This document shows, piece by piece, positions 22,920 to 33,525 of a stretch of DNA of 64,000 bases (position 1 is its first letter; each line of letters begins with the position of its first letter). Under the pieces are notes generated by a model. The model saw only the letters and a program-made list of their open reading frames with translations. It was not told the origin of the DNA and made no database searches. Location: positions 894,001 to 958,000 of the forward strand of contig NC_041783.1 in NCBI RefSeq assembly GCF_900090045.1, given 5' to 3'. Source of the DNA: Plasmodium malariae (taxonomy: Eukaryota > Apicomplexa > Aconoidasida > Haemosporida > Plasmodiidae). A program made the position numbers and the translations under genes.

Positions 22920-24653
22920 ATGTTAAGGTGGTGGAATCATATGAAAACGTACAGAAGTGGTATTATACGACCATACATAGTAAGATGTAAAAATTATAAT
23001 ATAACCACTGCACGATGGATATCCAAATATACTAGTGCACATGTAAATAGTGAAAACAAAATATTTTCAAAAAAAAATTTTAATAATGTGTTAATGCAAA
23101 ATTTGAAAATTACGGAGGAGGATGACCAGATAATTTGTGAGAAGATTTTCTTCTCCAAGTACAACCTGCCTTATATGTTAAGTAGCTCCAAAAGAAAAAA
23201 AAAAAAAAAAATTAGAAGTTTTAGAGTTCAAAGATTAAAGTTCGAAGTTTAAGTTTAATGCTCAAAGCTTAATGTCCGAAGCTTAATGTTCAAAGCTGAA
23301 TGTTCAAAGCTTAATGTTCAAAGCTTAATGTTCAAAGCTTAATGTTCAAAGCTTAATGTTCAAAGCTTAATGTTCAAAGCTCAATGTTCAAAGCTTAATG
23401 TCCAAAGCTTAATGTTTAATCGTTTTAATGTGAGTGCTGTGCAAATAATGTATGCTTCTTTTTTTTTTTTTTTTTTTTTGGCAGAAATACCCGTGAGCGA
23501 TTTAAGACTAATAGACACATGCAACAACAACCACAATCCTACTTTACTAGTTAGGAAAAATATGATATTACTAAGAACAGGTTTTATAAGCTGTGTTATT
23601 CGATATAACGAGTTGTGGTTGTTTGATCCAAATAACCCGTTGATTATTAAAGCAACCACTTTAATAAAAGAGAATTTAAAGGAAAGAAAAAAAAAAAAAA
23701 AAAATTTCAAGTGTGCATGTGGGGAGGTTAGTAAAGCTGTTAGTGTACCTGCTGATGAAGTGGTTGGTGGAGAGACAAGTGAACCTGCCAATGAAGCAGC
23801 TAGTGATGCTGCTAACAAAGAAGCTGGTGGGAGTAAGAGTGCCACAATGGTGGGGGTGGAATATGATGAAATAGACGAAATGGGTGAGAACAGGAGGGAG
23901 GACATAATAAATGAAGAAAAGGATGCACTGCATTACCTGAACGTAAAGAATAATTTTTATAGATATAAGGGAAACGTCTTTTTCGAATTTTTATGTTTGG
24001 ATGTATGTATGCAGTTGTCTATAAAGGAATATGAAAATAATTTAGACAAAATAAATATGAAAATAAGGGAAAATATATTATTACAAAGAAAAGAGGAGAA
24101 CAATGAAATAAATATATTAACAAATAAGTTATTACGAGATATGATGAAAATAAAAAATTTTTTACAAAAATTATCCAACATGTTAAATGCTTTACGTAGT
24201 AATATAGAAAAAGTATTAAAGAACGAATTAGATATGAAATATATGTACTTAACATATTTAAATAATAATTCTATGCAAAAATTAAAAGATCATAGTGATC
24301 TTGAAATATTACTAGAGACACATATACAATTAACAGATGAAATATATGTACACTTAGACAATGTCGAACAAAAAATTACTCACTATGAAGAATTATTGCG
24401 TTTAAATCTTGATTATAATAGGAATAAATTTATTTTATTAAATGCAAAAATTTCTTTTTCAACTTTACTCTTTTCTGTTTGTTCAGTCATTACAAGTTTG
24501 TTTGGTATGAATCTCAAAAATTTTATTGAAAATAGTGATTATGCATTTTGCTTTGTATCCATTTTTGTTTCCTTTTGGTCCATCCTTGGCATTTATCTTA
24601 CAAGAAATATAAATTCTTTGCTCAAATTTTTCGACAAATATAACGTAAAATGA
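22920..24653 (+). CDS. Mrs2/CorA-type Mg2+ transporter, probably mitochondrial, two exons
   Basis: Exons 22920-23181 and 23485-24653 (phase 1) join to 476 residues. The N-terminus (MLRWWNHMKTYRSGIIRPYI) is basic and hydrophobic without acidic residues, as in a mitochondrial presequence, which fits the Mrs2 branch. The conserved start of the soluble domain follows the splice (KIPVSDLRLID). Then come LVRKNMILLRTGFISCVI, an Ala/Glu-rich insert (about residues 160-210), and a long helical stretch. Two membrane helices close the protein. The first ends in the pore signature GMN at residues 428-430 (SLFGMNLKNF); the second is FVSIFVSFWSILGIYLT. These proteins form pentameric Mg2+ channels. A basic Lys tract in intron 1 and a 14-bp minisatellite show that the intron is not coding. 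P. falciparum has a few members of this family (MIT proteins); which one this is cannot be told from sequence alone. Confidence 0.92.
23263..23412. repeat. 14-bp intronic minisatellite
   Basis: About ten copies of aatgttcaaagctt fill half of the intron (23182-23484) of the Mg2+ transporter gene. Left and right edge copies carry substitutions (aatgtccaaagctt). Confidence 0.9.
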
Positions 24654-26077
24654 TGTGCCACTGCTGATGCTAGCTATGTTTTCGCTTAGTTCGGGTGCAA
24701 GATTTTTTTTTTTAATTTTTTTTATATTTTTTTTATATTTTTTTTTAATTTTTTTTTAATTTTTTTTTAATTTTTTTACGTATTTTACTTATTGTGTGTG
24801 CCCTGTTTGTATGGGCCGTTTTTGCGTTATCATAATTTGCTTTACTGCTCACTGTTTTACTTCCAACTGTTCTAATTATTTATTTTTTTATTTTTTATTT
24901 CCGCGCCTGCGCATTATTGTTTCCAGTAAAATTTCAAAGTACAATGCTTTCTTGTTATTCTCAATTTTGTCATTAAACAACTTGTTTACAGTTTTTGGTT
25001 TTAATTGTTCTTCACCCCTTAGTGGGCTCATTACATATATACAACAACAAAACACTACTACTACAGCAGTATAACAGCAAACGATAAGTCGACTACTCTA
25101 TACCAACGATATGCTACTATCTTATAATAAAATGAAACAAAATTACGTACCTTAAGAAGTGAGCTATTTTTTTTTTTTTTTTTTTCTAAGGCTATTTTAA
25201 GTAAGCCCCTTTTCTCAGGAAAACGAGCAGCAAATTGAGTGGAATGATGTGGCGGGATGTACATGTTTGCAAATAAATGAACAAAAAGAAAAAGAAAATT
25301 AACGAAAAAATTGTATTAACAAAAAGGAAAAGAAAATTAACGAAAAAATTGTATTAACAAAAAGGAAAAGAAATTTACGAAAAAATTGTATTAACAAAAA
25401 GGAAAGAGAATTAACGAAAAAATTGTATTAACAAAAAGGAAAAGAAATTTACGAAAAAATTGTATTAACAAAAAGGGAAAAAAAATTAACGAAAAAATTG
25501 TATTAACAAAAAGGAAAAGAGAATTAACGAAAAAATTGTATTAACAAAAAGGAAAAGAAATTTACGAAAAAATTGTATTAACAAAAAGGGAAAAAAAATT
25601 AACGAAAAAATTGTATTAACAAAAAGGAAAAGAAAATTAACGAAAAAACTGTATTAACAAAATAGAAAAAATAACCGAAAAAATATTGACAAAAAAATAA
25701 AAAACAAACAAACAAACAAACAAATGGACATATGGAAAAGATATACACAAACGTGGGTGCACGTACATCTGTGTGCATATACGCGGGTACGTAAGCACAT
25801 ACTCACACAAGCACATGAACAAGTAACCCGCCCCCCTTTTTAAATGTAATAACCGTTGGCCTATTGCACTTTATATATATATATATATATATATACATGA
25901 ACTAAACACAATTTTTGCACATAACAAAAGAAAATACGGGAAATATGGAAAATAAGGAACATATTAAAAATGTGGACAATATAGAATATATTCAAAATAT
26001 TCAAATTATTCAAAATAATGAAAATACAAATTTACGCATCAAAGCTTTCTGCAGGGTAATGCAATAACAACGGATGA

Positions 26078-26116
<39 letters not shown>

Positions 26117-26238
26117 ATAATAATAAATGCCACCACACTACAAGATGGGGGTACATATATATGGGTATATACCCATTTGTACAAATAGGTAGGCACTATC
26201 ACCCCATGTGGTTATGTGTTTTGGTAGTTAGACGGTTA
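24654..26238. other. intergenic region between convergent transporter and hydrolase genes
   Basis: Both flanking genes end here. It contains T-rich 3'-flanking sequence (24703-24780), a ~38-bp minisatellite (25270-25660), a (TA)n tract at about 25871-25896 and an A tract at 26078-26114. No coding block is recognisable. Confidence 0.6.
25270..25660. repeat. ~38-bp minisatellite
   Basis: About ten units starting aaaaaggaaaagaaaattaa and ending cgaaaaaattgtattaac. Length varies by one or two A residues between copies. The right edge decays into shorter a/c-rich units. It sits in the shared 3' region of two convergent genes. Confidence 0.88.
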
Positions 26239-27664
26239 TTAGATGGCTTGTTGGGTTAGGGATCGCGTTTGGTTGTACCTCTTACAAAGCATTAGAAAGT
26301 CCCTCAGGTTCCGATAAAAATCAGTAGCATTCCTAATTTCAATATCATGATGATCTGAATTTTCAACTCCCCAAAACTTTATTAATGACAATTCATCAAT
26401 ATCATCCGCTCTGCAATTGGACGAAGTTTTCTTCCTCTTCTTTTGTTTTAGAAAATTTTTTTTTAAGGTATCTAATAAAATGACAGAATGATAATAAGGA
26501 ATATCTTTATCTCTCTTTCCATGCATAATATAAACTGGTAGAAGTGATACTTTTTTAAGCCGCTCTGAATTTTTAAATACATCTAACCATGGTAAGTTTT
26601 TTTTTTGAAATGGAAATAATAATTTGATTCCACTTGCAAGAGGAGAATGCAGAATACATCCACCAACTTTTATATTTTTTAAACTCATCAAATAACTACT
26701 ACTACATGTACCTATACTATATCCATATAATATAATATTTAACGGATTGATTTTCTTTTCTTTTGTTATATAATCATACACCATTTTTATATTCTTATAA
26801 ATATTTGTTTCACTAGGTGTCTTATTACTATGACCATATCCACTATAATCATATGCAACCACATTAACATCTGATTGAAATACTATATTTAAATACGAAG
26901 GGAACATATAACCCATATCTGTATTATTTCCATGAGAAAATAGTATTGTTTGCTTATTTAAATCTAATGGTTTTTTATATATCATTAGAGATGCTACTTC
27001 ATTCGAACCATCAGTTATTGTTTTGTAATCTACTCCTATATTGTTTTGCTCTAACAACGCATTCATATCAAAATCACTGAACGGATTTACGTAAATAAAC
27101 TTGTTATCTTGTACTTCATACCCGATTAACTTCGGTGGGCAAAACGCCATCTTCCCCACTAGAAACGATCTCAATCCGCTATAAGGTCCACGAGAGAAGC
27201 ACAAGAATGTATACAAGTGTATATGTGTACAAGTGTATATGTGTACAAATGTATATGCGTACAAGTGTATATGTGTACAAATGTATATGCGTACAAGTGT
27301 ATATGTGTACAAATGTATATGCGTACAAGTGTATATGCGTACAAGTGTATATGTGTACAAATGTATATGCGTACAAGTGTATATGTGTACAAGTGTATAT
27401 ACGAACAGGAGTGCATGTAGATGTGCAAGGAATACATGTCTACATGTATATGCACAATGCTCGGATGAAACAAACTCACCATATACTTAAAAGGCCAAGG
27501 ATAAAGAAGGCTAATTTTCTTTCCCTAGTGGTTTTATATTGCTTAACATACTCTTTTTCTGTATCAGCAACTATAGCACACTCACCAAATTCACTACTGC
27601 AATCCCTAGTACTCAACGCAGTCCTCAGTTTATCCTGCATGTTACTATTTGATACGTTGAACAT
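26239..27664 (-). CDS. ABHD17-like alpha/beta hydrolase, two exons
   Basis: Exon 1 is 27664-27480 and exon 2 is 27178-26239 (minus strand); phase 2 is conserved across the intron, giving 374 residues. A hydrophobic segment spans the splice (LAFFILGLLSICGLRSFLVG) and is followed by MAFCPP. This resembles the start of the ABHD17/ABHD13-type fold, where the sequence is LAFLPP. The catalytic core is complete: oxyanion-loop FSHGNNTDMGY, DYSGYGHS, nucleophile elbow GYSIGT with Ser216, Asp285 in HGKRDKDIP, and His338 in DHHDIE. A Lys-rich insert (about 306-315) precedes the last strand. ABHD17 enzymes remove palmitate from membrane proteins; other relatives are lipases or esterases, so the substrate is inferred. 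The alternative start in the repeat-filled intron (a Thr/His/Tyr-rich leader) was not used because good splice sites exclude it. Confidence 0.9.
27208..27402. repeat. 16-bp intronic minisatellite
   Basis: About twelve units of gtacaagtgtatatgt and gtacaaatgtatatgc alternate inside the hydrolase intron (27179-27479). It is open in several frames on both strands, which creates misleading frames. Confidence 0.88.
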
Positions 27665-28289
27665 CTTTACAAAAAAAAAAAAAAAAAAAAAAGGGGAAAA
27701 AACGAAAAAAAAAAAAAAAAAAAAGGGGAAAAAATAGGACTATCTCCGATATAATATATTATTTAAATCCATACATACATATAATACATATAATATATAT
27801 ATATATATGAATGTACATATCTATATATGTATGAACCCCACAAACAGAAAAAAAAAAAAAAGGCACTAACTGTTTCGCTCTTTACTAATTAATACTATTT
27901 GTGTTGTGCTAACATCATGTGCAGCTTGTACACAATTTATAAAAAAAATAGACGGCGGAATTATACGTATAAACACGTACATACTATATGTAAACAAACG
28001 AATATATAAGTGTATATACAAACATACCCCACGTGTAAATTTTATACAAATTATAAACTAATATCAAATATTAACAATGTAGTATTATACTAACACATTA
28101 ATACAATCCATAAAATGAATGTTGAGAAAGTTATTTACTACTAAGTATTTACTTAGCAATTACCACTAATCATTTACTATTTTTTTTTTTTTTTTTTTTA
28201 CTTTCTTAAAAATGAACAAAAATTAAACTAAAAAATAATTATGGTACTAATCAAATATATACAAATATTTATATAAATGTATATAAATA

Positions 28290-28460
28290 TATATAATTAT
28301 ATATAAATACATATAAATACATATAAATGCGTATAAATACATATAAATGCATATAAATACATATAAATGCATATAAATACATATAAATACATATAAATAC
28401 ATATAAATAAATATAAATACATATAAATACATATAAATACATATAAATACATATAAATAC
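28290..28460. repeat. 10-bp minisatellite (acatataaat)
   Basis: About seventeen units of acatataaat, with gcatataaat and gtataaat variants. Confidence 0.85.
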
Positions 28461-28984
28461 TTTTAAATGTACAAATATATATCTTCCATTTAATCTTATA
28501 TATTATTATACCTGTAAAATGTTTTATTATTTTTTTTTTTTTTTTTGCATAATTTTTACATTTTTTATGAAACTTTAATTCAAAAGAAAGGCAGCGCCAT
28601 CATGTTGTTTACCGTTATTACATATACTTAATATAATACATATTCTTAAATAGATATACCTTACATACTTATATTACATATATACTTGTATTACATATAT
28701 AGGTATACTAACATATATTTATACATGCGAATATATATTGTTTCGATTGAAGTACATTTTTCTTATTACTGTAGTTACAAAATTTAGATACGAACTATTA
28801 TTTATATATAATTCAACAAATAAAAAGGTACATATATAATTATATATACAAATACATCTATATATAAATATAGCTGTAAAAGTTTAAATATTATTGGAGA
28901 GCATGCAACAACGTAAATAAAATATTATGTACATCGTAATAATAATATTAGCAGTAATAAAATAGTAGTAATAAAATAGTAGTA

Positions 28985-29235
28985 ATAAAAATAGCAGCAA
29001 TAAAATAGCAGCAATAAAATAGAAGCAATAAAATAGCAGCAATAAAATAGAAGCAATAAAATAGCAGCAATAAAATAGAAGCAATAAAATAGCAGCAATA
29101 AAATAGAAGCAATAAAATAGCAGCAATAAAATAGAAGCAATAAAATAGCAGTAATAAAATAATAATAATAAAATAGTAATAATAAAATAGTAATAATAAA
29201 ATAGTAATAATAAAATAGTAATAATAAAATAGTAG
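28985..29235. repeat. 14-bp minisatellite (cagcaataaaatag)
   Basis: Alternating units cagcaataaaatag and aagcaataaaatag. The right part changes to taataataaaatag. All are A+T-rich with a regular ataaaat core. Confidence 0.85.
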
Positions 29236-30250
29236 AAGTAATGGTAATAATTAAAAGTAATAAATAATAGTAATATATTATATATACATATATATTTATA
29301 TTTATTTATATATGTATATATTTTAATAAAATCAAGTAAAGAACTAATTTTTACAAAATTTAAAAACAAATTTACATCTATGTGAAGAAATATATATCGT
29401 TAATATGTAAGGTATAATATATAATAATATAATAGTAAAATATAACAGTAAAATATAATAGTAAAGAATAGTACTAATTTTCTAATAGTAACGTATAATG
29501 GTAAAATAAAATGATGGTAATATATATATGTAATGATAATGTATGGATAGTAAATGCGTGAAATAATTTGAGAAAGAAAAACTAGAAAAAAGTACAATAA
29601 GCAAGTAGCACATATATATGAAATAAAAATAACATTGGGGGAAGAAAAATATTACTATTACGTGATAAATGTACATAATTTATAAATACATGTATATATA
29701 TTTTACATATGTATACATCATATATATGTAACATTTTTAACGATCGTTTAACTCCTTATGCAATTGTTATAGCTGTAACATTTTAGTAACTACAATTTGT
29801 TGTTGATTGTAAGTTGTGAGCCAAGGTTTCCTTAATCTCTTTCCCCCTAAACCTTGAAAAGAGGGAAAAAAAAAAAAAAAAAATTATATAAAAAATAAAA
29901 AACAAATGGTAAATAAATACTAAATGCACACTAAATGAACACCCAAAATAGACGTAAAAAGGAAATACCAAACCGTAGAACGGTAAACCAAAAAAAAAAA
30001 AAAAAAAAAAAATTAATCTTTTTGTATAACATCATGTTACCATTTGGTTATAAATGAATATAATAATTTTATGTATTGTGCATAAAATATATTCATTCTG
30101 AAAGAGGGAAAAAAAAAAAAAAAAATGGATAAACGGATAAGTTCAATGATAATTAACTAGTATATTTGTACAATATATTTTTAATATTTTTTTTACGTAA
30201 TGCATTTACGTGTGCCCAATATATAAAGATACAGTATATGAATGTGCAAG

Positions 30251-30282
<32 letters not shown>

Positions 30283-30538
30283 TATAGATATACGTACATA
30301 TATATAAATATACATACATATGTACATACAAGTATGTAAATATTCATATGTATATATAAATATTCATACGTATATATAAATATACATACATATATTTATA
30401 CGTACTGAATGTATGACGTAATGTCTGTAAAAAATTATGCTTGCATTTATGAACATGCACATGTACATGCATACGCTTGTGAGTTTTCCAGGCGTTGCAC
30501 AGCTTACATATATATGTGTGTGTTACCTTGTGCCGTGA

Positions 30539-33392
30539 ATGAACTGCTTCGGCATCATCCTGTTGTTGTTCCTTTTGCTAATAACTGCAGCCATTAGGAG
30601 AAAAGAAAAAAATGGTTCATCGCTATTCAACAAAAAAAGAAATTGTTTTATGTTATTTTCATTATTTTTCTTTCGGAAAAATAGTAGTGATAATGAAAAT
30701 ATGATTTTTAAAAAAATAAAGTTCATTCATAGTGCGAACAAAATTCTTTATATAAATGTAAAGCATAGAATTAACTACAAAGTTAAGGGGACAAGCAGCA
30801 AATACGCCGTTACGCATAGTAGCCGTGGAAATAGTGTTAGCGGTAGTAGTAGCAAAAGCAGAAGCAGTAGCAAAAGCAGAAGCAGTAGTAGTAGCAGAAG
30901 CAGTAATAGCAGTAGCAGAAGCAGTAGTAGTAGCAGAAGCAGTAGTAGTAGCAGAAGCAGTAGTAGTAGCAGAAGCAGTAGTAGCAGTAGCAGTAGCAGA
31001 AGCAGTAGTAGTAGCAGAATCAGTAGCAGAATCAGTAGCAGAATCAGTAGCAGAATCAGTAGTAGTAGACGCAGTAGTGGTAGACGCAGCAGTTGTAGTA
31101 GCGCCGGTAATTCATTCCGTGAGCATTGTTACCATAACACGTACTGCACCTGTGTGAATACAAAAATGATCGAAAGCGAGTACTTGAGTTACCTGAAAAA
31201 TTATATTGTGGACGAAGAAGAGCTGATACGCGTGCAATCGAATGGCAAAGGTGTGCATGGAAATGAAGAGAACAATTATAAGGAGGTAGATGAAATTGAA
31301 AAGATGATTAGCAACACGATAAGAAAAAATGAAAAGGAGCTGTTTGATTTTTTGAATAGTGTCAATGAAAAATATAATTTGAAAAGTACTCTGAGGGTTG
31401 TTGGTGGATGGGTAAGAGACAAATATTTAAAAATTAGTAATGACGATATTGATATTACAGTGGATAATATGAAAGGGTCGGATTTCTGTAATTATATAAA
31501 AGAATATATAAAAGAAAAAGAAAACAAAAATTTTAATTTTGGAATAATAAAAATAAATTCAGATCAATCAAAACATTTAGAAACTTCAAGTTTTAATCTT
31601 TTTAATTTTCAAGTAGATATTGTAAACTTAAGGAGTGAAAAATATTCAGAGGATAGTAGGATCCCAGAGATTGCTATTGGCACACCAGAAGAAGATGCAC
31701 TAAGGAGGGACTTTACAATTAATTCTTTATTTTATAATTTAGATAACAAAAGAGTAGAAGATTTTACTAAAAAAGGGATATTTCATTTAAAAAATAAAAT
31801 TATTTGTACCCCGTTAAATGCGTTAACGACATTTCTTGATGACCCATTAAGAGTTATTAGATGTATAAGATTCTGTGGTTATTTTAATTTGTATATAGAA
31901 AAAAATATTTTTAATGTTTTAAAAAATGAAGACATCAAAAAATCGTTTAATAAAAAAATTTCAAAAGGTAGACTTTCTTTGGAAATATTGAAAATATTTT
32001 CTTCAAAATGTAAAAATATTATTCTCTCTTTAGCCTTATTGAATTATAGTTCTTATTCATCTCAAATTTTTAAGTTACCACCAGAGTATTTTATTAAAAA
32101 TGAGGAGGCGTTTGAAAAGGTTAAGAATTGGGACAAGATAAATCGAGGGAGCATCATCCATTCGGCTGGTAGTGGTCGTGATGGCGGAAATGGTATTAAC
32201 ATCATCAGCAATGGTGGTAGTGGTAATAGTAGCTTTAACAGTTGCCCAACGGGTATGAATAAAAAAATTAACGTTGGATTAGCTGACGCTGGAACGTATA
32301 GGAATGTTTTACAGAATGACCATCTCATTGGAGAAAAGACGATGTATGATGATATGAGTAATTCGAAGAGGAGCAATAATAATGAAGAACAACTTCTCCT
32401 TTTTGGATTGCAAAATAAGGTAAATGGTATTTCCAAAAAAATGCGTATTAACAAGTTAGGCAATTTAACAAACAAAACAGCGGATAGACTTGATAATGAA
32501 GGAGTGGAAAAAAAAAGGTGCGATGAAGCCAGGTGGCAATTTCAAGGCTTAAATTATATAAAATTTTTTAAAGACATTGAAAAGAATAATTTGTTAAAAG
32601 AGATATTCTTTGAGCTAAATTATAAAGAAAATTTAAATTATATACACTTATGCTTATTCTTTTTGCCTTTAAAAAATCATTTTTCGTACATAAAAAAAAA
32701 AACGAAAACAGAGTATGTAATTGAGTATATAATTCGTGAATCATTAAAATTCCCTTTAAAATATTCGAAATTTTGTGTACATATTTTTGAAGGATTTATG
32801 CATATATATAATTTATATAAAAATATGAACGTTCATAATTTTTTGAAAAATTGTAATCATGATAAAAAAAATAATCTACATAGCACAGGTGATATTGTTT
32901 TGTTTTTAAAAAATGTTGGGGAAAAATGGGATTTGTTACTATTCATTTTTTTTATATTTCATAAATATAATGAAATAAATAAAAATTATATAACTTGTTT
33001 ATCAGATGATATTTTTCTCTCAGATTTTGTTAAAATATTATATCAATATATTTTAACGAACGGCTTACAAAATGCCTATAATATGAAACCCTTTTTAAAA
33101 TGGCCAGACATTAAGCACAACTTTCCGCAAATTTCCAACTCTCGAATTGGCGAGGTCTACGAGCAGATAGTAAGCACAGAAATGCGCAGTGAGCGTGTGC
33201 AGGGGCGTATTTGCTCTCGGACGTACATACATTCGAACATACATTTATGCATGTGTAATGTCCATCATATGAGCTCTCCTATTTTTTATGCTTACCTTTC
33301 TTCTCTTTCAGATTCGATTTACGTGTATCCACGGGGAAAATGAAAAAGACTGCATAGAATTTTTGAAACAATATTTTAAGAAAACATCCTAA
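30539..33392 (+). CDS. CCA-adding tRNA nucleotidyltransferase with hydrophobic leader, two exons
   Basis: Exons 30539-33169 and 33312-33392 (phase 0) join to 903 residues. The enzyme adds or repairs the 3' CCA end of tRNAs. The class II head domain is clear: VVGGWVRDKYL at residues ~287-297, the metal-binding Asp303-x-Asp305 in NDDIDITV, then RRDFTINSLFYNL, and the neck motif DDPLRVIRCIRFCGYF. Residues 1-19 (MNCFGIILLLFLLLITAAI) look like a signal peptide, followed by a basic, Asn/Ser-containing stretch. That is the bipartite arrangement used for apicoplast import. Further in-frame Met codons at 38 and 55 could give shorter forms. A Ser/Arg-rich linker (30824-31110) precedes the catalytic domain, and a Gly/Ser/Asn-rich insert lies at about 540-640. 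The small last exon encodes the basic tail ending FLKQYFKKTS. The gene ends 133 bp from the stop of a convergent gene. Confidence 0.9.
30824..31110 (+). repeat. Ser/Arg-rich coding repeat in the CCA enzyme
   Basis: Irregular tandem agcagtagtagt/agcagaagc triplets encode runs of Ser broken by Arg (RSSSSS), then four RISS units. It lies between the leader and the catalytic head. Codons are AGC/AGT only, so the stretch is richer in G+C than the rest of the gene. Confidence 0.85.
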
Positions 33393-33429
33393 GTTGTTAT
33401 GGAATAACCTAAATATAATTTCATATTGC

Positions 33430-33466
<37 letters not shown>

Positions 33467-33525
33467 ATGTATATATATACTTGTGTGCATACCTTTGTAG
33501 TAGGATAAGGTTCCACATATTCAAA

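Larger units (their letters stand above)
27665..30538. other. intergenic region between divergent hydrolase and CCA-enzyme genes
   Basis: About 2.9 kb between two divergent start codons, so it should contain both promoters. It holds A tracts directly upstream of the hydrolase (27670-27724), two minisatellites (28290-28460 and 28985-29235), T and A tracts, and a (TA)n tract at about 30250-30280. No coding block was found. Confidence 0.6.

Noticed and set aside
27180..27482. N-terminal His/Tyr/Thr-rich extension of the hydrolase and overlapping plus-strand frames
   Set aside because: This is the 16-bp intronic minisatellite. Good donor and acceptor sites with matching phase remove it.
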